A stretch of DNA of 64,000 bases from Aralia elata (lineage: Eukaryota; Streptophyta; Magnoliopsida; Apiales; Araliaceae). The notes beneath the pieces were generated by a model. It was given only the letters and a program-made list of their open reading frames with translations. It ran no database searches and had not been told where the DNA came from. The position numbers and the translations under genes were made by a program. Location of the stretch: positions 744,001 through 808,000 of the forward strand of contig JAVJAP010000103.1 of assembly GCA_034770075.1 (NCBI GenBank), in the 5' to 3' direction. Position 1 is the first letter of the stretch; every line of letters starts with the position of its first letter. Of the stretch, positions 9,720 through 21,705 are shown piece after piece.

Positions 9720-12143
9720 TGTGACGCCCCCAAAATAGGTCCATACAACCCATTTTGAGTCGCCAAAAACATTCCACAAAATACAATTACAAATACGAAT
9801 TTTCCCATTTACAAATATTAAGTGTCGTGCAAAATACGACAACACAATACAAATACATCTTAAATTCTCAATACACTTATTGTCACACTACTAGTAAGGT
9901 ATTGAGATACTTCTATTATCTCGGACCATCACTCCATTCCCCGGCTAGTCCCCGCTACACTCTCTTTTCCTGAGGAGAACAATGGAACAAAAAGGAAAAG
10001 GGTGAGCACAAATAGCCCAGTAAGAAATATCATGACTAAGATAATGAAGAATAAAAATTATCTTTAGTCTTCAACAATAATAAATCAGAGATTTAAAGAT
10101 ATTATAATTGTTCAACACAACAACTGCAGCGGAACAAACAATCCATTTGAAGAGTCAAGTAGATTATAATATCTACCATCGTCTATAAGTTAAAGGATCA
10201 CCACCAATATTTTGTCCCTGTAACACCAATCAACAATTCCTGTTTATGAACATCCAAATCAACAGTTTATATTCAACAGCCTCTCTTTGCACTACGTGCC
10301 AAAGATATTTATTTGTAACACCAATCAACAATTTCAACAGCCTCTCTTTGCACTACGTGCCAAAGATATTTATTTGTAACATCACCGGTCATGATCATGC
10401 CAAACGCCAGTTCATCTTTGCACTACGGGCCAAAGAGAACTTTCACCACAATTTAAGTATGAGGATGAGGATGATGACAATGATACAGTGAGATCAAGGA
10501 TAAGAAAAACTTTATAATTTAATCAGTATCAAAGATTGACCAAATTGCCAACACGATGACCAAATTGTGGAGTCAAATTCAAGAATGATATTCAAGAAAT
10601 TTTTTTTCATGCTTCAACTATAACGTATAAAATGAAATAGAAAGATTCAAGTGAAAAGATATTAGATGAAGCACAAACTATTAAGGATATTCTACTAATT
10701 TCAAGGATTTTCTCCATTTAAAAATAAGGTTTTGGAAACAAACAGAGATTTCTTATCATAAATGGAGAAATGTGAAAGAAAAGATATTCCGTAAAGGGTA
10801 CAAAAGAAATGATACGTTATACGAGTATAACAGAATATATGAAACTGCAAATGGGTTTTCACCCGTCATGCGGTAATCCGCGTAGACAGATTATCTCCCC
10901 AAAAGATTAATAAGTAATGAATACGAAGGGTTATTCACCCGTCATGCGGTAATCCGCGTAGACAGATTATTTCCACTAAAGATTTATAAGTAACGAATAC
11001 GAAGGGTTATTCACCCGTCATGCGGTAATCCGCGTAGACAGGTTATCCCCACAAATTAATACGGAATGAATAACAACCTTTCTGAGTATAATATCACTTA
11101 CGAATAGGGAAGCAACTGATATTACATAAGAGTATGAGAAAAATATGATATCCCCTACCTTCGTTAATAAGTGATTGGATGTTGCTTTCTATGAAGTTTA
11201 TTGACTTGGACAATACTAGTATTCTCACAAATACTCACAATAGCCTAGCACACTAAGAGAACTCAAGAAATTTAGAGAGAGAGAGGGAGTATAAGTAAGG
11301 AAGGTGTGAAGATTTCTTAAGATAACCCCTCCTATTTATAGGAAAAACCAAGTTTCATTAATTGCACAATAAGGGCTCGACTTATTACACTTTAGTACCT
11401 TCATCTTTGCCTCTACTTTTTAATATAATCCCCCAAGTATTATCAATCTTGCATAACATCCCCTAATAGTTACCACATGTGAACCAATAGTTCCCACATG
11501 TGAACAATAGTTCACAGCATGTGAATTTTAAAATTTCAATTAGGTACCTCTAAGTTAGACTCCACTTTTAATCCATCAATAATGCTAAAATATCATAACA
11601 ATTAATATGAGTTACAGTGCTATGATAAATAATAAAAAGTACCATGCGGATGCTATTGTAATTATTGAATCAAAATACTGTGTAATTGCTACTTTATCAA
11701 TTATTGAATCAATAATTTAAAATACTGTGCAATACCGTGTGCCTGTGAAATACCGCGTACTACTGTGGAATAACGCGTTTTACTGTTCTTTTTATTACCG
11801 GGTATTTTCAACAGTTGCCGGTGATAATACTGTTGACAAAATACTGTCGCTTTCAGTATCCGACAATGGGGCCCCACTATCGTTGACAATTTTGTTATTT
11901 GTGGGGCCCACTAATATTTTGATATTTCGGCGCCGTCGTACGGTGCCGAATATAATATTCTCCGACAAAAAAGAATATTCCCCGACAAAAAGAATATTCC
12001 CCGACATACACTGTTTATCCGATAATTCGCATATAACACCCTTAACTATCATTTATACAATTAAGTACCTTACTATTTAAAAAAATAAAAATTTATCATA
12101 AATAAAATAATAAACTTTTATTTCATAAAGTCAGGATCTTACA
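9720..12143 (-). repeat. 3' LTR of the Tekay-type element
   Basis: 2,424 bp, TG...CA bordered. It contains a ~61-bp tandem pair (from 10277, with TTTGCACTACGTGCCAAAGA) and three copies of a ~74-bp unit (10852-11060). Small differences from the other LTR are mainly in homopolymer length. Confidence 0.95.
10852..11060. repeat. Three ~74-bp tandem repeats inside the LTR
   Basis: Each unit carries TCACCCGTCATGCGGTAATC followed by CGCGTAGACAG. The core CGG-TAAT-CCG is a short inverted repeat. The same array is in the other LTR at 18150-18355. Repeats of this kind in U3 are often transcription-factor or enhancer repeats; the role here is inferred only. Confidence 0.85.
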
Positions 12144-12158
12144 ATCTCCCCTCCTTAT
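12144..12158 (-). promoter_or_regulatory. Polypurine tract of the Tekay-type element
   Basis: On the minus strand ATAAGGAGGGGAGAT lies directly before the 3' LTR, the position of the plus-strand primer for reverse transcription. Confidence 0.85.
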
Positions 12159-15100
12159 GAAATTTCGTCCTCGAAATTGACGTACATACCTGGCATTTCG
12201 AAGAGGTGAGGATACCTTGCTCTCATTTCAGATTCTAACTCCCAGGTCATTTCCTCAACATCATGGTTTCTCCATAAAACTTTGACTTGAGGTATAATCT
12301 TTGATTGTAGAATCTGTTCCTTCTTATCCAAGACCTTGACAGGTATCTCTTCGTATGTCAAATCCTCTGCTATCTCGTCTGGTTCTAACTCAATAATGTG
12401 GTTTGGATCTTTCACATATTTACGTAGCATGGATATGTGAAAAACATTATGAACACGAGACATGCTTGGCGGTAAGGCGAGTCTGTAGGCCACAGCTCCT
12501 ACTCGGTCGAGGATTTCAAATGGACCGATGAATCGAGGGTTAAGCTTTCCTCTCTTTCCGAATCGCGTAACACCTTTCCACGGGGCAACACGTAAAAATA
12601 CATGATCTCCGACACTGAATTCCTCGTCTCTTCGATGAAGATCGGCATAACTCTTTTGTCGATCTTGAGCTGTTTGTATACGTTGCCGGATCATTTGGAT
12701 CTTTTCCGTAGTCATACGTATCAAATCGGGTCCCAATAATTTTGCCTCACCTACTTCATCCCAACATGCTGGAGATCGACACCTTCGTCCATACAGCGCC
12801 TCGAAGGGAGCCATGCCTATACTTGCTTGATAACTGTTATTGTAAGAGAATTCCACCAATGGCAAGTATTTGTCCCAAACTTCCTTTGAAGTCTAGTACG
12901 CAGAGTCTTAATAGATCTTCAAGGGTTTGAATAGTCCTTTCCGATTGCCCATCTGTTTGGGGATGGTATGCAGAACTGAATCGTAATTCAGTGCCCATAG
13001 CTTTTTGCAAGCTTACCCAAAATCGTGAAGTGAACCTAGGATCTCGATCAGAAACGATGGATACTGGCATGCCATGCAATCTGATAATCTCGCTTATATA
13101 TAATATCAAGACGCTCAAGTGAATAACTTTCTCGTATAGGCAAGAAATGAGCAGACTTGGTCAATCTATCTATAATGACCCAAATTGCGTCTAAGCCTTG
13201 AGAAACCTTGGGAAGACCTGTCACGAAATCCATGTTGATGTGTTCCCACTTCCATTCTGGAATCTCAAGTGGTTGCAATGGACCCCTTGGTACTTGATGC
13301 TCTGCCTTGACACGTTGACAAGTTAAACATCTTGCAATAACTCTGCAATCTCTCTCTTCATATTGTTCCACCAAAATGTATGTCGAAGATCACGATACAT
13401 TTTGGTACTTCCCGGGTGGATTGCAAATGGTGTGTTGTGTGCCTCCATCATGATTTTGTATTTCAAGTCAGGGTCGTTAGGAACACACAGTCTAGAGTTG
13501 ACTCGAAGTATTCCGTCTTCGTCGACTCTTGCTTCTGGAATAGCACCTTCTTGTACCTTTTTCTTCATATTCACCAACTCCGGGTCTGTAACTTGAGCAG
13601 CTTTAATTTTGTCGATTAAAGCCGGTTCTACCTGTATATGTGCGATTTTCACATGGGTTCTTGGAGCCTTTAACTCTATCTCCATCCTTTGTAAATCATC
13701 CAAGATGAGCCTTTGCGATGTCAGTAATGCACTCGTGCTTGCATATGATCTTCTACTCAATGCGTCAGCTACTACGTTCGCCTTTCCAGGATGGTATTGG
13801 ATGGTATGGTCGTAATCTTTCAACAGCTCGAGCCAACGCCGTTGTCGCATGTTGAGTTCCTTCTGGGTGAAGAAATATTTGAGACTTTTGTGGTCTGTAT
13901 AGATCTCCACTTTCTCTCCATACAAGTAATGTCTCCAAATCTTCAACGCGAAAACGACTGCTGCCAACTCGAGATCATGAGTAGGATAATTCCTCTCATA
14001 TTCCTTGAGTTGCCGAGACGCATAGGCTATAACCTTCCCATGTTGCATGAGAACACAACCTAGTCCTTTGCCTGAAGCGTCGCTGTAGATGACAAATCCT
14101 TCCGATCCTGATGGTATTGCCAATACAGGTGCTGAAATGAGCCTTCTTTTGAGTTCTTGAAAACTCTTCTCGCATTCTTCGCTCCATTTGAATGTTGTGC
14201 TTTTCCGAGTCAGTTGAGTTAATGGAATGGCTATTCGAGAAAATCCTTCTACGAATCTCTGATAATAACCAGCTAGACCCAGAAAGCTTCGTACTTCGGT
14301 TGCTGACTTAGGTTGTTCCCCCCAATTTGAATACTGCTTCAATCTTCGCTGGATCCACCGAGATTCCTTGTTTAGAAACCAAATGACCAAGGAATGCAAC
14401 TTCCTCAAGCCAGAATTCACATTTCTTCAACTTAGCATATAACTTGTTCTCACGAAGATTTTGAAGTATCAGCCTCAAGTGTTGCTCATGATCTTCACGA
14501 CTTTTAGAATATATGAGAATGTCATCAATGAAGACAACCACGAAATGATCCAAATAGTCCTTGAATATTCGGTTCATCATATCCATGAAAGCAGCAGGAG
14601 CATTAGTCAATCCAAAAGACATGACTAAGAATTCATAATGCCCATATCGAGTTCTGAAGGCAGTCTTTGGAATGTCATCAACTTTAACTTTTAACTGATG
14701 ATAACCAGAACGGAGGTCGATCTTTGAAAAGAACTGAGCACCTTGTAACTAGTCGAACAGGTCAACAATGCGAGGTAACGGGTACCTATTTTTGATGGTG
14801 ACATGGTTTAACTCCCGATAGTCAATGCATAGTCTCATACTCCCGTCCTTCTTCTTTACGAATAAAACAGGAGCACCCCAAGGCGATGTACTCGGACGTA
14901 TGAAACCGCTGTCTAACAACTCCTGTAGTTGGACTTTTAACTCTTGAAGTTCAATAGGGAGCCATTCGATATGGGGTTTTGGAAATAGGTTTCGTACCGG
15001 GTTCAAGGTCGATACAAAATTCAATTTCACGGTCTGGGGGTAGGCCAGGAAGTTCTTCGGGAAATACGTCAGGGAACTCATTAACCACAGAAATATTTTT

Positions 15101-15744
15101 CAAATCTGACGTACTTTTATTTAAATCCGTTACATGGGCTAAGAAGGCTTGACATCCGTTTTTCAATAAACGAATGGTTTTGTGACTAGAAATGATGGTT
15201 ATTGATTTCAATGGTTTGGTTGCTTGAATTCGCATAATAGGTTGATTAGGAATATGAAAACTAATGACCTTACGAAAGCAATCAATTTTAGCACGATGAG
15301 CAGTTAACCAGTCAATTCCTAGTATTACATCAAATTCATGCATGTTCAAGGAAATAAGATCAACAGGTAATGTGAGGGTGCCGATTTGAACAAAGCAAGA
15401 TTTGTAGACTGTAGATGTAACGAATGTTTGTGCTAATGGTGTTTCAACAGATAAGTCAAAATCTAATTTTCCAGGAGTCAAATTCAGGCGTTGAGCACAT
15501 GTTGGTGAAATAAAAGAATGGGTAGAACCAGTATCTAATAAGGCATAGACTTCACAAGAGTTAATAAGTAGTTTACCCGTAATAACCTCGTTCGGATTTC
15601 TGCGCTTTTTGTGACGTCACGACAAAAGCTCTCCCTTGAACCACAGACTTTGATTTGTCCGTGACCGCCTTCGGTGTCATCATTGCAGCTGGACTTGACT
15701 TCGCTGCATGACAAAAGCGAGCTATATGGCCTTCCTTTCCACAA
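12155..15744 (-). pseudogene. pol: pol polyprotein of the Tekay-type element, frameshifted
   Basis: In the element's direction: aspartic protease with LLDTGSTHSFIS (near 15545-15510) and DVILGIDWL; reverse transcriptase with RLCIDYRELN and VVFIDDILIYSK (catalytic DD, near 14530); RNase H with YSDASGKGLG and YTDHKSLKYF; integrase with the zinc-binding HPGSTK and CLTCQRVKAEH region, the DFVTGLP, SDRDPRF and YHPQTDGQSERT core segments, and a chromodomain-like C-terminus ending near 12155. It is broken by a TAG stop at 14749-14751 (DLFD-stop-LQGA, probably from CAG), a frameshift at a run of six C near 14317-14322, and further shifts near 13360, 13110 and 12855. An active copy should be one frame. 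Confidence 0.93.
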
Positions 15745-16832
15745 TTATAACATACTTGGGATGGTTGTGTACAATTTGGACTAATGTGTCCTTCCTTCCC
15801 ACACCTGAAACATCTAAACAGGTGGCCGTTCTCCTTCTTTCGGAACTGGTGCTGGTGCTGGTGCTAGACGTTGGTGCCTTTCCATGGTTGTTGAATCTCC
15901 TCTTCTTGGAATTGTTGCCACTTGACTCACTCCTTCTGTTATCGGGGCCAGGATTACCACCGAAGTGGTTACCATTTCCGGTGTTGTGATTCCCTCCTCG
16001 TTGATTATCATTATTTCGATAATTGCTGCCACCATTACGATTATTACCGTGATTTTGCTCTCGTGGTTGGGTGTTGCTCCCTGGTTGTAGTAGTCCTCTT
16101 TCCTGCTCCACTACTTGAGCCCTATCCACAGCATCTGCGTATATACAAATTTTATGAGAAACGAGATATTGGCGAATCTCTGGTTTCAAACCTCGTAGGA
16201 ACATTCGTGTCATCCGTTTTCTCAGTGTCCACCAAATGGGATGCAAAACGCGACAGCTCGGCGAACTTGGCTTCGTACTGTGACACCGTCATGTTGTTCT
16301 GTTCCAGTTTGATGAATTCTACCTCCTTCATATGACGAATACTTTCCGGGAAATACTTCTCGTTAAATAATTCCTGGAACTCGACCCAAGACATCTCGAG
16401 TGCCGAATGATGGGTACGTTTCACAGATTCCCACCAATGATCCGCTTCTCCTCGTAACATAAAGGTGGCAAAAGGAAACTTTTGGTCGTCCGTTCATCGC
16501 AGTACATCAAATATCTTTGTTAATTGTTTAAGCCATGCCTCTGCCTTGAGTGGATCTGGCTTGCCGAAAAATTCAGGTGGTCCCAATTCTTTGAACTGCT
16601 TGGCAGTGACCATTCGTACATTATCAGCGTTTCTGCCAGTATTGTAGACAGGAGTTCTTCTCGCCTGGTTCTGCAGGTATTGCATGAAGTTCCTAAAAAG
16701 TTCATCATTCATCCGGTTGTTAGCATCATTATTAACATCATGATGTTCTGAGTTTGCACCCGAATTATTTGTAGCTTCCTGGTTTTCAGCCACAATGGTC
16801 TCATAGTGAATCTCTTGATTTTCAGATGCCAT
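15722..16832 (-). pseudogene. gag: gag of the Tekay-type element, broken
   Basis: The capsid precursor starts at the ATG at 16832 (MASENQEIHYET). It shows the retrotransposon gag core (GPPEFFGKPDPLKAEAWLKQ, then MLRGEADHWWES and ELFNEKYFPES), an Asn/Gly-rich linker and two CCHC zinc knuckles near 15830-15720 (CFRCGKEGHISPNC and CYNCGKEGHIARFC) that bind element RNA. One in-frame TGA (near 16494) and frameshifts near 16245 and 15815 break it. The zinc knuckles lead directly into protease. Confidence 0.9.
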
Positions 16833-17003
16833 TCTGAAATGTGATCACAATACAAAGATTAGTTAAGAAATAGACATGCAACATCTTGTCCCTATAACCA
16901 AACCAAACAAAATAGCTTAGGTAGGACACGCTGGCGAAGGATTTTACTCGTCTCTCCCCTCCTAGTTCTAATCCCAGATCTCTACCAGAGATCATATCCC
17001 TAA

Positions 17004-17015
17004 GCTCTGATACCA
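17004..17015 (-). promoter_or_regulatory. Primer binding site (tRNA-iMet type)
   Basis: TGGTATCAGAGC on the minus strand, two bases after the 5' LTR. This is the usual complement of the initiator methionine tRNA 3' end in plant LTR elements. Confidence 0.93.
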
Positions 17016-17017
17016 AC

Positions 17018-19440
17018 TGTGACGCCCCCAAAATAGGTCCATACAACCCATTTTGAGTCGCCAAAAACATTCCACAAAATACAATTACAAATACGAATTT
17101 TCCCATTTACAAATATTAAGTGTCGTGCAAAATACGACAACACAATACAAATACATCTTAAATTCTCAATACACTTATTGTCACACTACTAGTAAGGTAT
17201 TGAGATACTTCTATTATCTCGGACCATCACTCCATTCCCCGGCTAGTCCCCGCTACACTCTCTTTTCCTGAGGAGAACAATGGAACAAAAAGGAAAAGGG
17301 TGAGCACAAATAGCCCAGTAAGAAATATCATGACTAAGATAATGAAGAATAAAAATTATCTTTAGTCTTCAACAATAATAAATCAGAGATTTAAAGATAT
17401 TATAATTGTTCAACACAACAACTGCAGCGGAACAAACAATCCATTTGAAGAGTCAAGTAGATTATAATATCTACCATCGTCTATAAGTTAAAGGATCACC
17501 ACCAATATTTTGTCCCTGTAACACCAATCAACAATTCCTGTTTATGAACATCCAAATCAACAGTTTATATTCAACAGCCTCTCTTTTGCACTACGTGCCA
17601 AAGATATTTATTTGTAACACCAATCAACAATTTCAACAGCCTCTCTTTGCACTACGTGCCAAAGATATTTATTTGTAACATCACCGGTCATGATCATGCC
17701 AAACGCCAGTTCATCTTTGCACTACGGGCCAAAGAGAACTTTCACCACAATTTAAGTATGAGGATGAGGATGATGACAATGATACAGTGAGATCAAGGAT
17801 AAGAAAAACTTTATAATTTAATCAGTATCAAAGATTGACCAAATTGCCAACACGATGACCAAATTGTGGAGTCAAATTCAAGAATGATATTCAAGAAATT
17901 TTTTTCATGCTTCAACTATAACGTATAAAATGAAATAGAAAGATTCAAGTGAAAAGATATTAGATGAAGCACAAACTATTAAGGATATTCTACTAATTTC
18001 AAGGATTTTCTCCATTTAAAAATAAGGTTTTTGGAAACAAACAGAGATTTCTTATCATAAATGGAGAAATGTGAAAGAAAAGATATTCCGTAAAGAGTAC
18101 AAAAGAAATGATACGTTATACGAGTATAACAGAATATATGAAACTGCAAATGGGTTTTCACCCGTCATGCGGTAATCCGCGTAGACAGATTATCTCCCCA
18201 AAAGATTAATAAGTAATGAATACGAAGGGTTATTCACCCGTCATGCGGTAATCCGCGTAGACAGATTATTTCCACTAAAGATTTATAAGTAACGAATACG
18301 AAGGGCTATTCACCCGTCATGCGGTAATCCGCGTAGACAGGTTATCCCCACAAATTAATACGGAATGAATAACAACCTTTCTGAGTATAATATCACTTAC
18401 GAATAGGGAAGCAACTGATATTACATAAGAGTATGAGAAAAATATGATATCCCCTACCTTCGTTAATAAGTGATTGGATGTTGCTTTCTATGAAGTTTAT
18501 TGACTTGGACAATACTAGTATTCTCACAAATACTCACAATAGCCTAGCACACTAAGAGAACTCAAGAAATTTAGAGAGAGAGAGAGGGAGTATAAGTAAG
18601 GAAGGTGTGAAGATTTCTTAAGATAACCCCTCCTATTTATAGGAAAACCAAGTTTCATTAATTGCACAATAAGGGCTCGACTTATTACACTTTAGTACCT
18701 TCATCTTTGCCTCTACTTTTTAATATAATCCCCCAAGTATTATCAATCTTGCATAACATCCCCTAATAGTTACCACATGTGAACCAATAGTTCCCACATG
18801 TGAACAATAGTTCACAGCATGTGAATTTTAAAATTTCAATTAGGTACCTCTAAGTTAGACTCCACTTTTAATCCATCAATAATGCTAAAATATCATAACA
18901 ATTAATATGAGTTACAGTGCTATGATAAATAATAAAAAGTACCATGCGGATGCTATTGTAATTATTGAATCAAAATACTGTGTAATTGCTACTTTATCAA
19001 TTATTGAATCAATAATTTAAAATACTGTGCAATACCGTGTGCCTGTGAAATACCGCGTACTACTGTGGAATAACGCGTTTTACTGTTCTTTTTATTACCG
19101 GGTATTTCAACAGTTGCCGGTGATAATACTGTTGACAAAATACTGTCGCTTTCAGTATCCGACAATGGGGCCCACTATCGTTGACAATTTTGTTATTTGT
19201 GGGGCCCACTAATATTTTGATATTTCGGCGCCGTCGTACGGTGCCGAATATAATATTCTCCGACAAAAAGAATATTCCCCGACAAAAAGAATATTCCCCG
19301 ACATACACTGTTTATCCGATAATTCGCATATAACACCCTTAACTATCATTTATACAATTAAGTACCTTACTATTTAAAAAAATAAAAATTTATCATAAAT
19401 AAAATAATAAACTTTTATTTCATAAAGTCGGGATCTTACA
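17018..19440 (-). repeat. 5' LTR of the Tekay-type element
   Basis: 2,423 bp, near-identical to 9720-12143. It ends next to the right ATCAT target duplication at 19441-19445. Confidence 0.95.
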
Positions 19441-19445
19441 ATCAT

Positions 19446-19530
19446 TGTAATATATTTATATTTATATTTGTCTAATACTTTCTCCTGAAGTTTTGTGGCC
19501 TATATAACTACACACTCTACTTAAGATATA
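19446..19530 (+). promoter_or_regulatory. NAC core promoter, remainder of copy 2
   Basis: Near-identical to 9367-9450, including TACTTTCTCCT, AAGTTTTGTGGCC and the TATA box (CCTATATAACTACACA, TATA at 19501). The start codon is about 120 bp further on. The Tekay element now separates this core from everything upstream. Confidence 0.7.
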
Positions 19531-19622
19531 TATAAGTCAGGTTAGTTTCAAATTAAGACAAAAAAATACAGAGAAGAGAGAAAAAAAAGTAGAGAGCGAA
19601 AATCAAGAAATTAAGAGAGAAA

Positions 19623-19865
19623 ATGATAAAGCAGATGGTAATTCCGGCTGGTTTTCGTTTTTGCCCAACTGAAGAGGAACTCATCAACTCCTACTTGAGG
19701 CCAAAGATTATGGAACAAAACTTGCCTTGTAACATTGTCGAGGAGAAACAACACTACGGCGCCGACGATCCTTGGGATGTATTGCACGATGGAAATCATT
19801 GGCTAGTATCGGAAACCGACAAGCTGGGAAAAATAGTCAAGAAGACTATTTATGTATTCACCAAG
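19623..19865 (+). pseudogene. NAC transcription factor, N-terminal piece only
   Basis: The frame opens MIKQMVIPAGFRFCPTEEEL then INSYLRPKI and contains DDPWDVLH and KKTIYVFTK. These are NAC subdomains A to C of the plant-specific NAC family (DNA-binding, dimerising). The IYVFTK ending is that of the atypical YVFTKL subgroup. Sequence changes to retroelement DNA right after the lysine codon (about 19863-19866), and a TAG follows at 19869-19871, so subdomains D and E, including much of the DNA-contacting part, and any activation domain are missing. TATA box, purine-rich leader and start codon are in order, so it may still be transcribed. I call it a truncated gene; exon 2 might lie elsewhere, but no splice donor is seen at the break. 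Confidence 0.82.
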
Positions 19866-20165
19866 CGCTAGACTCATAAGGCACGTAGCGCCGTAGGCGC
19901 TAGAACCCAAACTTAGGTGAAATTTCTCCTCCTTTGCTTCTTGGCTTGGGTCCCTCACTTGTAGCACATTCACAAACCTAAGTTCCAACTCCAACGCCTT
20001 TGAACTTGCATCCTTGTCATTCCAAGCTCCTTGAATAAACCCAATAAGCCCCTCCCTGAAGTGCTTTGCTCGTGTTCTCGTCACTGGTCCAACTGGAACT
20101 GACACCGGATCCGCTCCATAGCTTCTGCCCTTGTCCTTGCCAAGTATGTCCTCATCAGTTCCGCT
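19864..20165 (-). pseudogene. Retroelement fragment with GPVTRxRAK motif
   Basis: Read on the minus strand this gives TDEDILGKDKGRSYGADPVS then VPVGPVTRTRAKHFREGLIG and FIQGAWND, and ends HLS-stop. The same protein segment is at 41342-41500 (GADLVQVPIGPVTRARAKRF), so it belongs to a dispersed retroelement family, probably the region in front of gag. After the stop come paired GC palindromes (19864-19869 and 19887-19901) that end exactly at the NAC junction. At its other end it overlaps, in another frame, the last residues of the coiled-coil ORF of element F, which suggests a fusion near 20165. Confidence 0.55.
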
Positions 20166-20664
20166 GACTCTTCACTCAGGTCATCCTTTAATTTCTCTAT
20201 TTCAAGCTTCATCTTCTCATTCTCAGCCAATAACTCTTCCATTTGACTCTCTACCTGAACTAGCTTCCATTCCACGTCTCCAAGACGTACATCCAGATCC
20301 TTAATCTTCTCATTCTTCTGTTCTATAGCTGTCTGGTGCACATTTGCCAGACTTTCCAAATCTCTGATTTTATCTTGTAACTCTATAGTACGGTCATATA
20401 GTGCATTATACATCTCGACATTGATAGAGGTAAGGAGTACCTCCTCGGGATCTTCATCATCCTCCTCAGCCTCTACCTCTACCTCCTCAGAATCCTCCTC
20501 TAGATCAAACTCAGGCTCATACTCCTGACCCACAACAGTGATCAACGGAGATGACTCTCTGTGTATCAACTGCTCTCGGATAATATGGATATCATGGGCT
20601 CCTCCTCTCTAGCTACTCGGGGCTTAACGTCCCTAAGCTGACTGAATCCTCCAACATCTGACAT
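20081..20664 (-). pseudogene. Extra ORF (acidic coiled-coil) of element F
   Basis: Starts at the ATG at 20664 just after a splice-acceptor-like TTGTCAG: MSDVGGFSQLRDVKPRVARE. After a frameshift near 20575 it runs open: HRESSPLITVVGQEYEPEFD, a very acidic stretch (EEDSEEVEVEAEEDDEDPEE), then a long coiled-coil (IELQDKIRDLESL..., VESQMEELLAENEKMKLEIE). It lies between the primer site and where gag should be, the same place as the MSEIGES- and MPDIGM-type ORFs of elements A and B. It has no zinc knuckle and no gag core. Function unknown. Confidence 0.65.
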
Positions 20665-20881
20665 CCTGACAACAAAATTTAAGTTTTAATTAATACTCGA
20701 TACCACTCGCGGCACATAGGTTGTTAACACATAAACACATAGCACATAAAGTCTTTTATTATCTTTAATGATTTCCTTAATTCATTCCTTAGAACTTGAT
20801 AAGAGTTTATCACCACTATGTTTTCTGTCTCCTAAAAGGTTACTACCCTAAGGTTTCCCCACCTAAAGTTCATAACCTACA

Positions 20882-20893
20882 GCTCTGATACCA
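20882..20893 (-). promoter_or_regulatory. Primer binding site of element F
   Basis: TGGTATCAGAGC on the minus strand, directly after an LTR end reading GGTGTCACA. Confidence 0.85.
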
Positions 20894-20896
20894 ACC

Positions 20897-21705
20897 TGTG
20901 ACACCTCCAAATCTGGGTACTTCATTCCCGCAGGATTTGGTGTTCACTATACAAACAAATCACATCACATCTAGCTACCCATAAATATATGAATGAAAAT
21001 TCTTAACTGAAATAGAAATCCTCCCATTAAAGGGTTACAACATCATAATAACATCAATCTAACCCTAACTAAAACATCAATGCAGAAACATAACATCAAT
21101 ATCATAAGTCCTAAATACAACATCTCAATAACAAATAATATTAACAAATCTTCATCACTTATTTGCTTTATCCTTGCCCTTATTAGTAAATGGTTCATCA
21201 ACTCTTTCAACCTTAGCTGCAATGTTATTATGCAAGAGTGAGCAACAATTGCCCAGGAAGTATAATAATAACGATAATAATAACATGCGAATAGTCAATG
21301 GATACTAGATAATTAAAAGCTCAACTTTTGAAATAAGATTATAAGATAAGAATCAAAAGTACATCTGAGGGTTACAAGACCACAAATAATTTCCTAGGTT
21401 ATCAAGTATTTCTAGTTTAAACTTTTAACAGTCGTAAGACTATATGGACCTTACTTCTCGTATTTAGGGGGATCAGCCCTTCGTACCATGTATGTGCACA
21501 ACATCTTAACGCTAACTCGTGAATATAATCCCCTATAAAGGGTTGTTCATCTCAGTTTAACATCAAAGTCCGCACCAAAAGGAGTTTGGTTTGGATTAAC
21601 TTCAATAATAATTCTGGAATTTAGAACGCTCATCAACTATGGGCTAGTCGAATCAATAAAGGTTCACTAGTTAATCAAGGTTCAATAATATAACTAATAT
21701 TTATT
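20897..21705 (-). repeat. 5' LTR of element F, truncated
   Basis: The LTR border TGTGACACC is at 20897 next to the primer site. The LTR is cut at about 21705, where the Athila-type LTR of element E begins, so E probably inserted here. The rest of F's LTR is not seen. Confidence 0.65.

Larger units (their letters stand above)
9720..19440 (-). mobile_element. Complete Tekay/Del-type chromovirus LTR retrotransposon
   Basis: A 9,721-bp Ty3-type element on the minus strand with two 2.42-kb LTRs (9720-12143 and 17018-19440) starting TGTGACG and ending TTACA, a 5-bp TSD, a tRNA-iMet type primer site and a polypurine tract. Gene order in the element's own direction is gag, protease, reverse transcriptase, RNase H, integrase. 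The integrase tail (EEIPVKVLDKKEQ, then VKVLWRN and EEMTWELE) fits a degenerate chromodomain, and with the long LTRs this suggests the Tekay/Del clade. The LTRs differ by about three substitutions and some eight small indels, so insertion is recent. Coding frames are broken by several frameshifts and a TAG stop. The insertion splits the second copy of the NAC promoter about 60 bp upstream of its TATA box. Confidence 0.95.

Noticed and set aside
10852..11060. Regular repeats as a possible CRISPR-like array
   Set aside because: The linkers are themselves repeats, the copies are in both LTRs, and the context is a plant retrotransposon.
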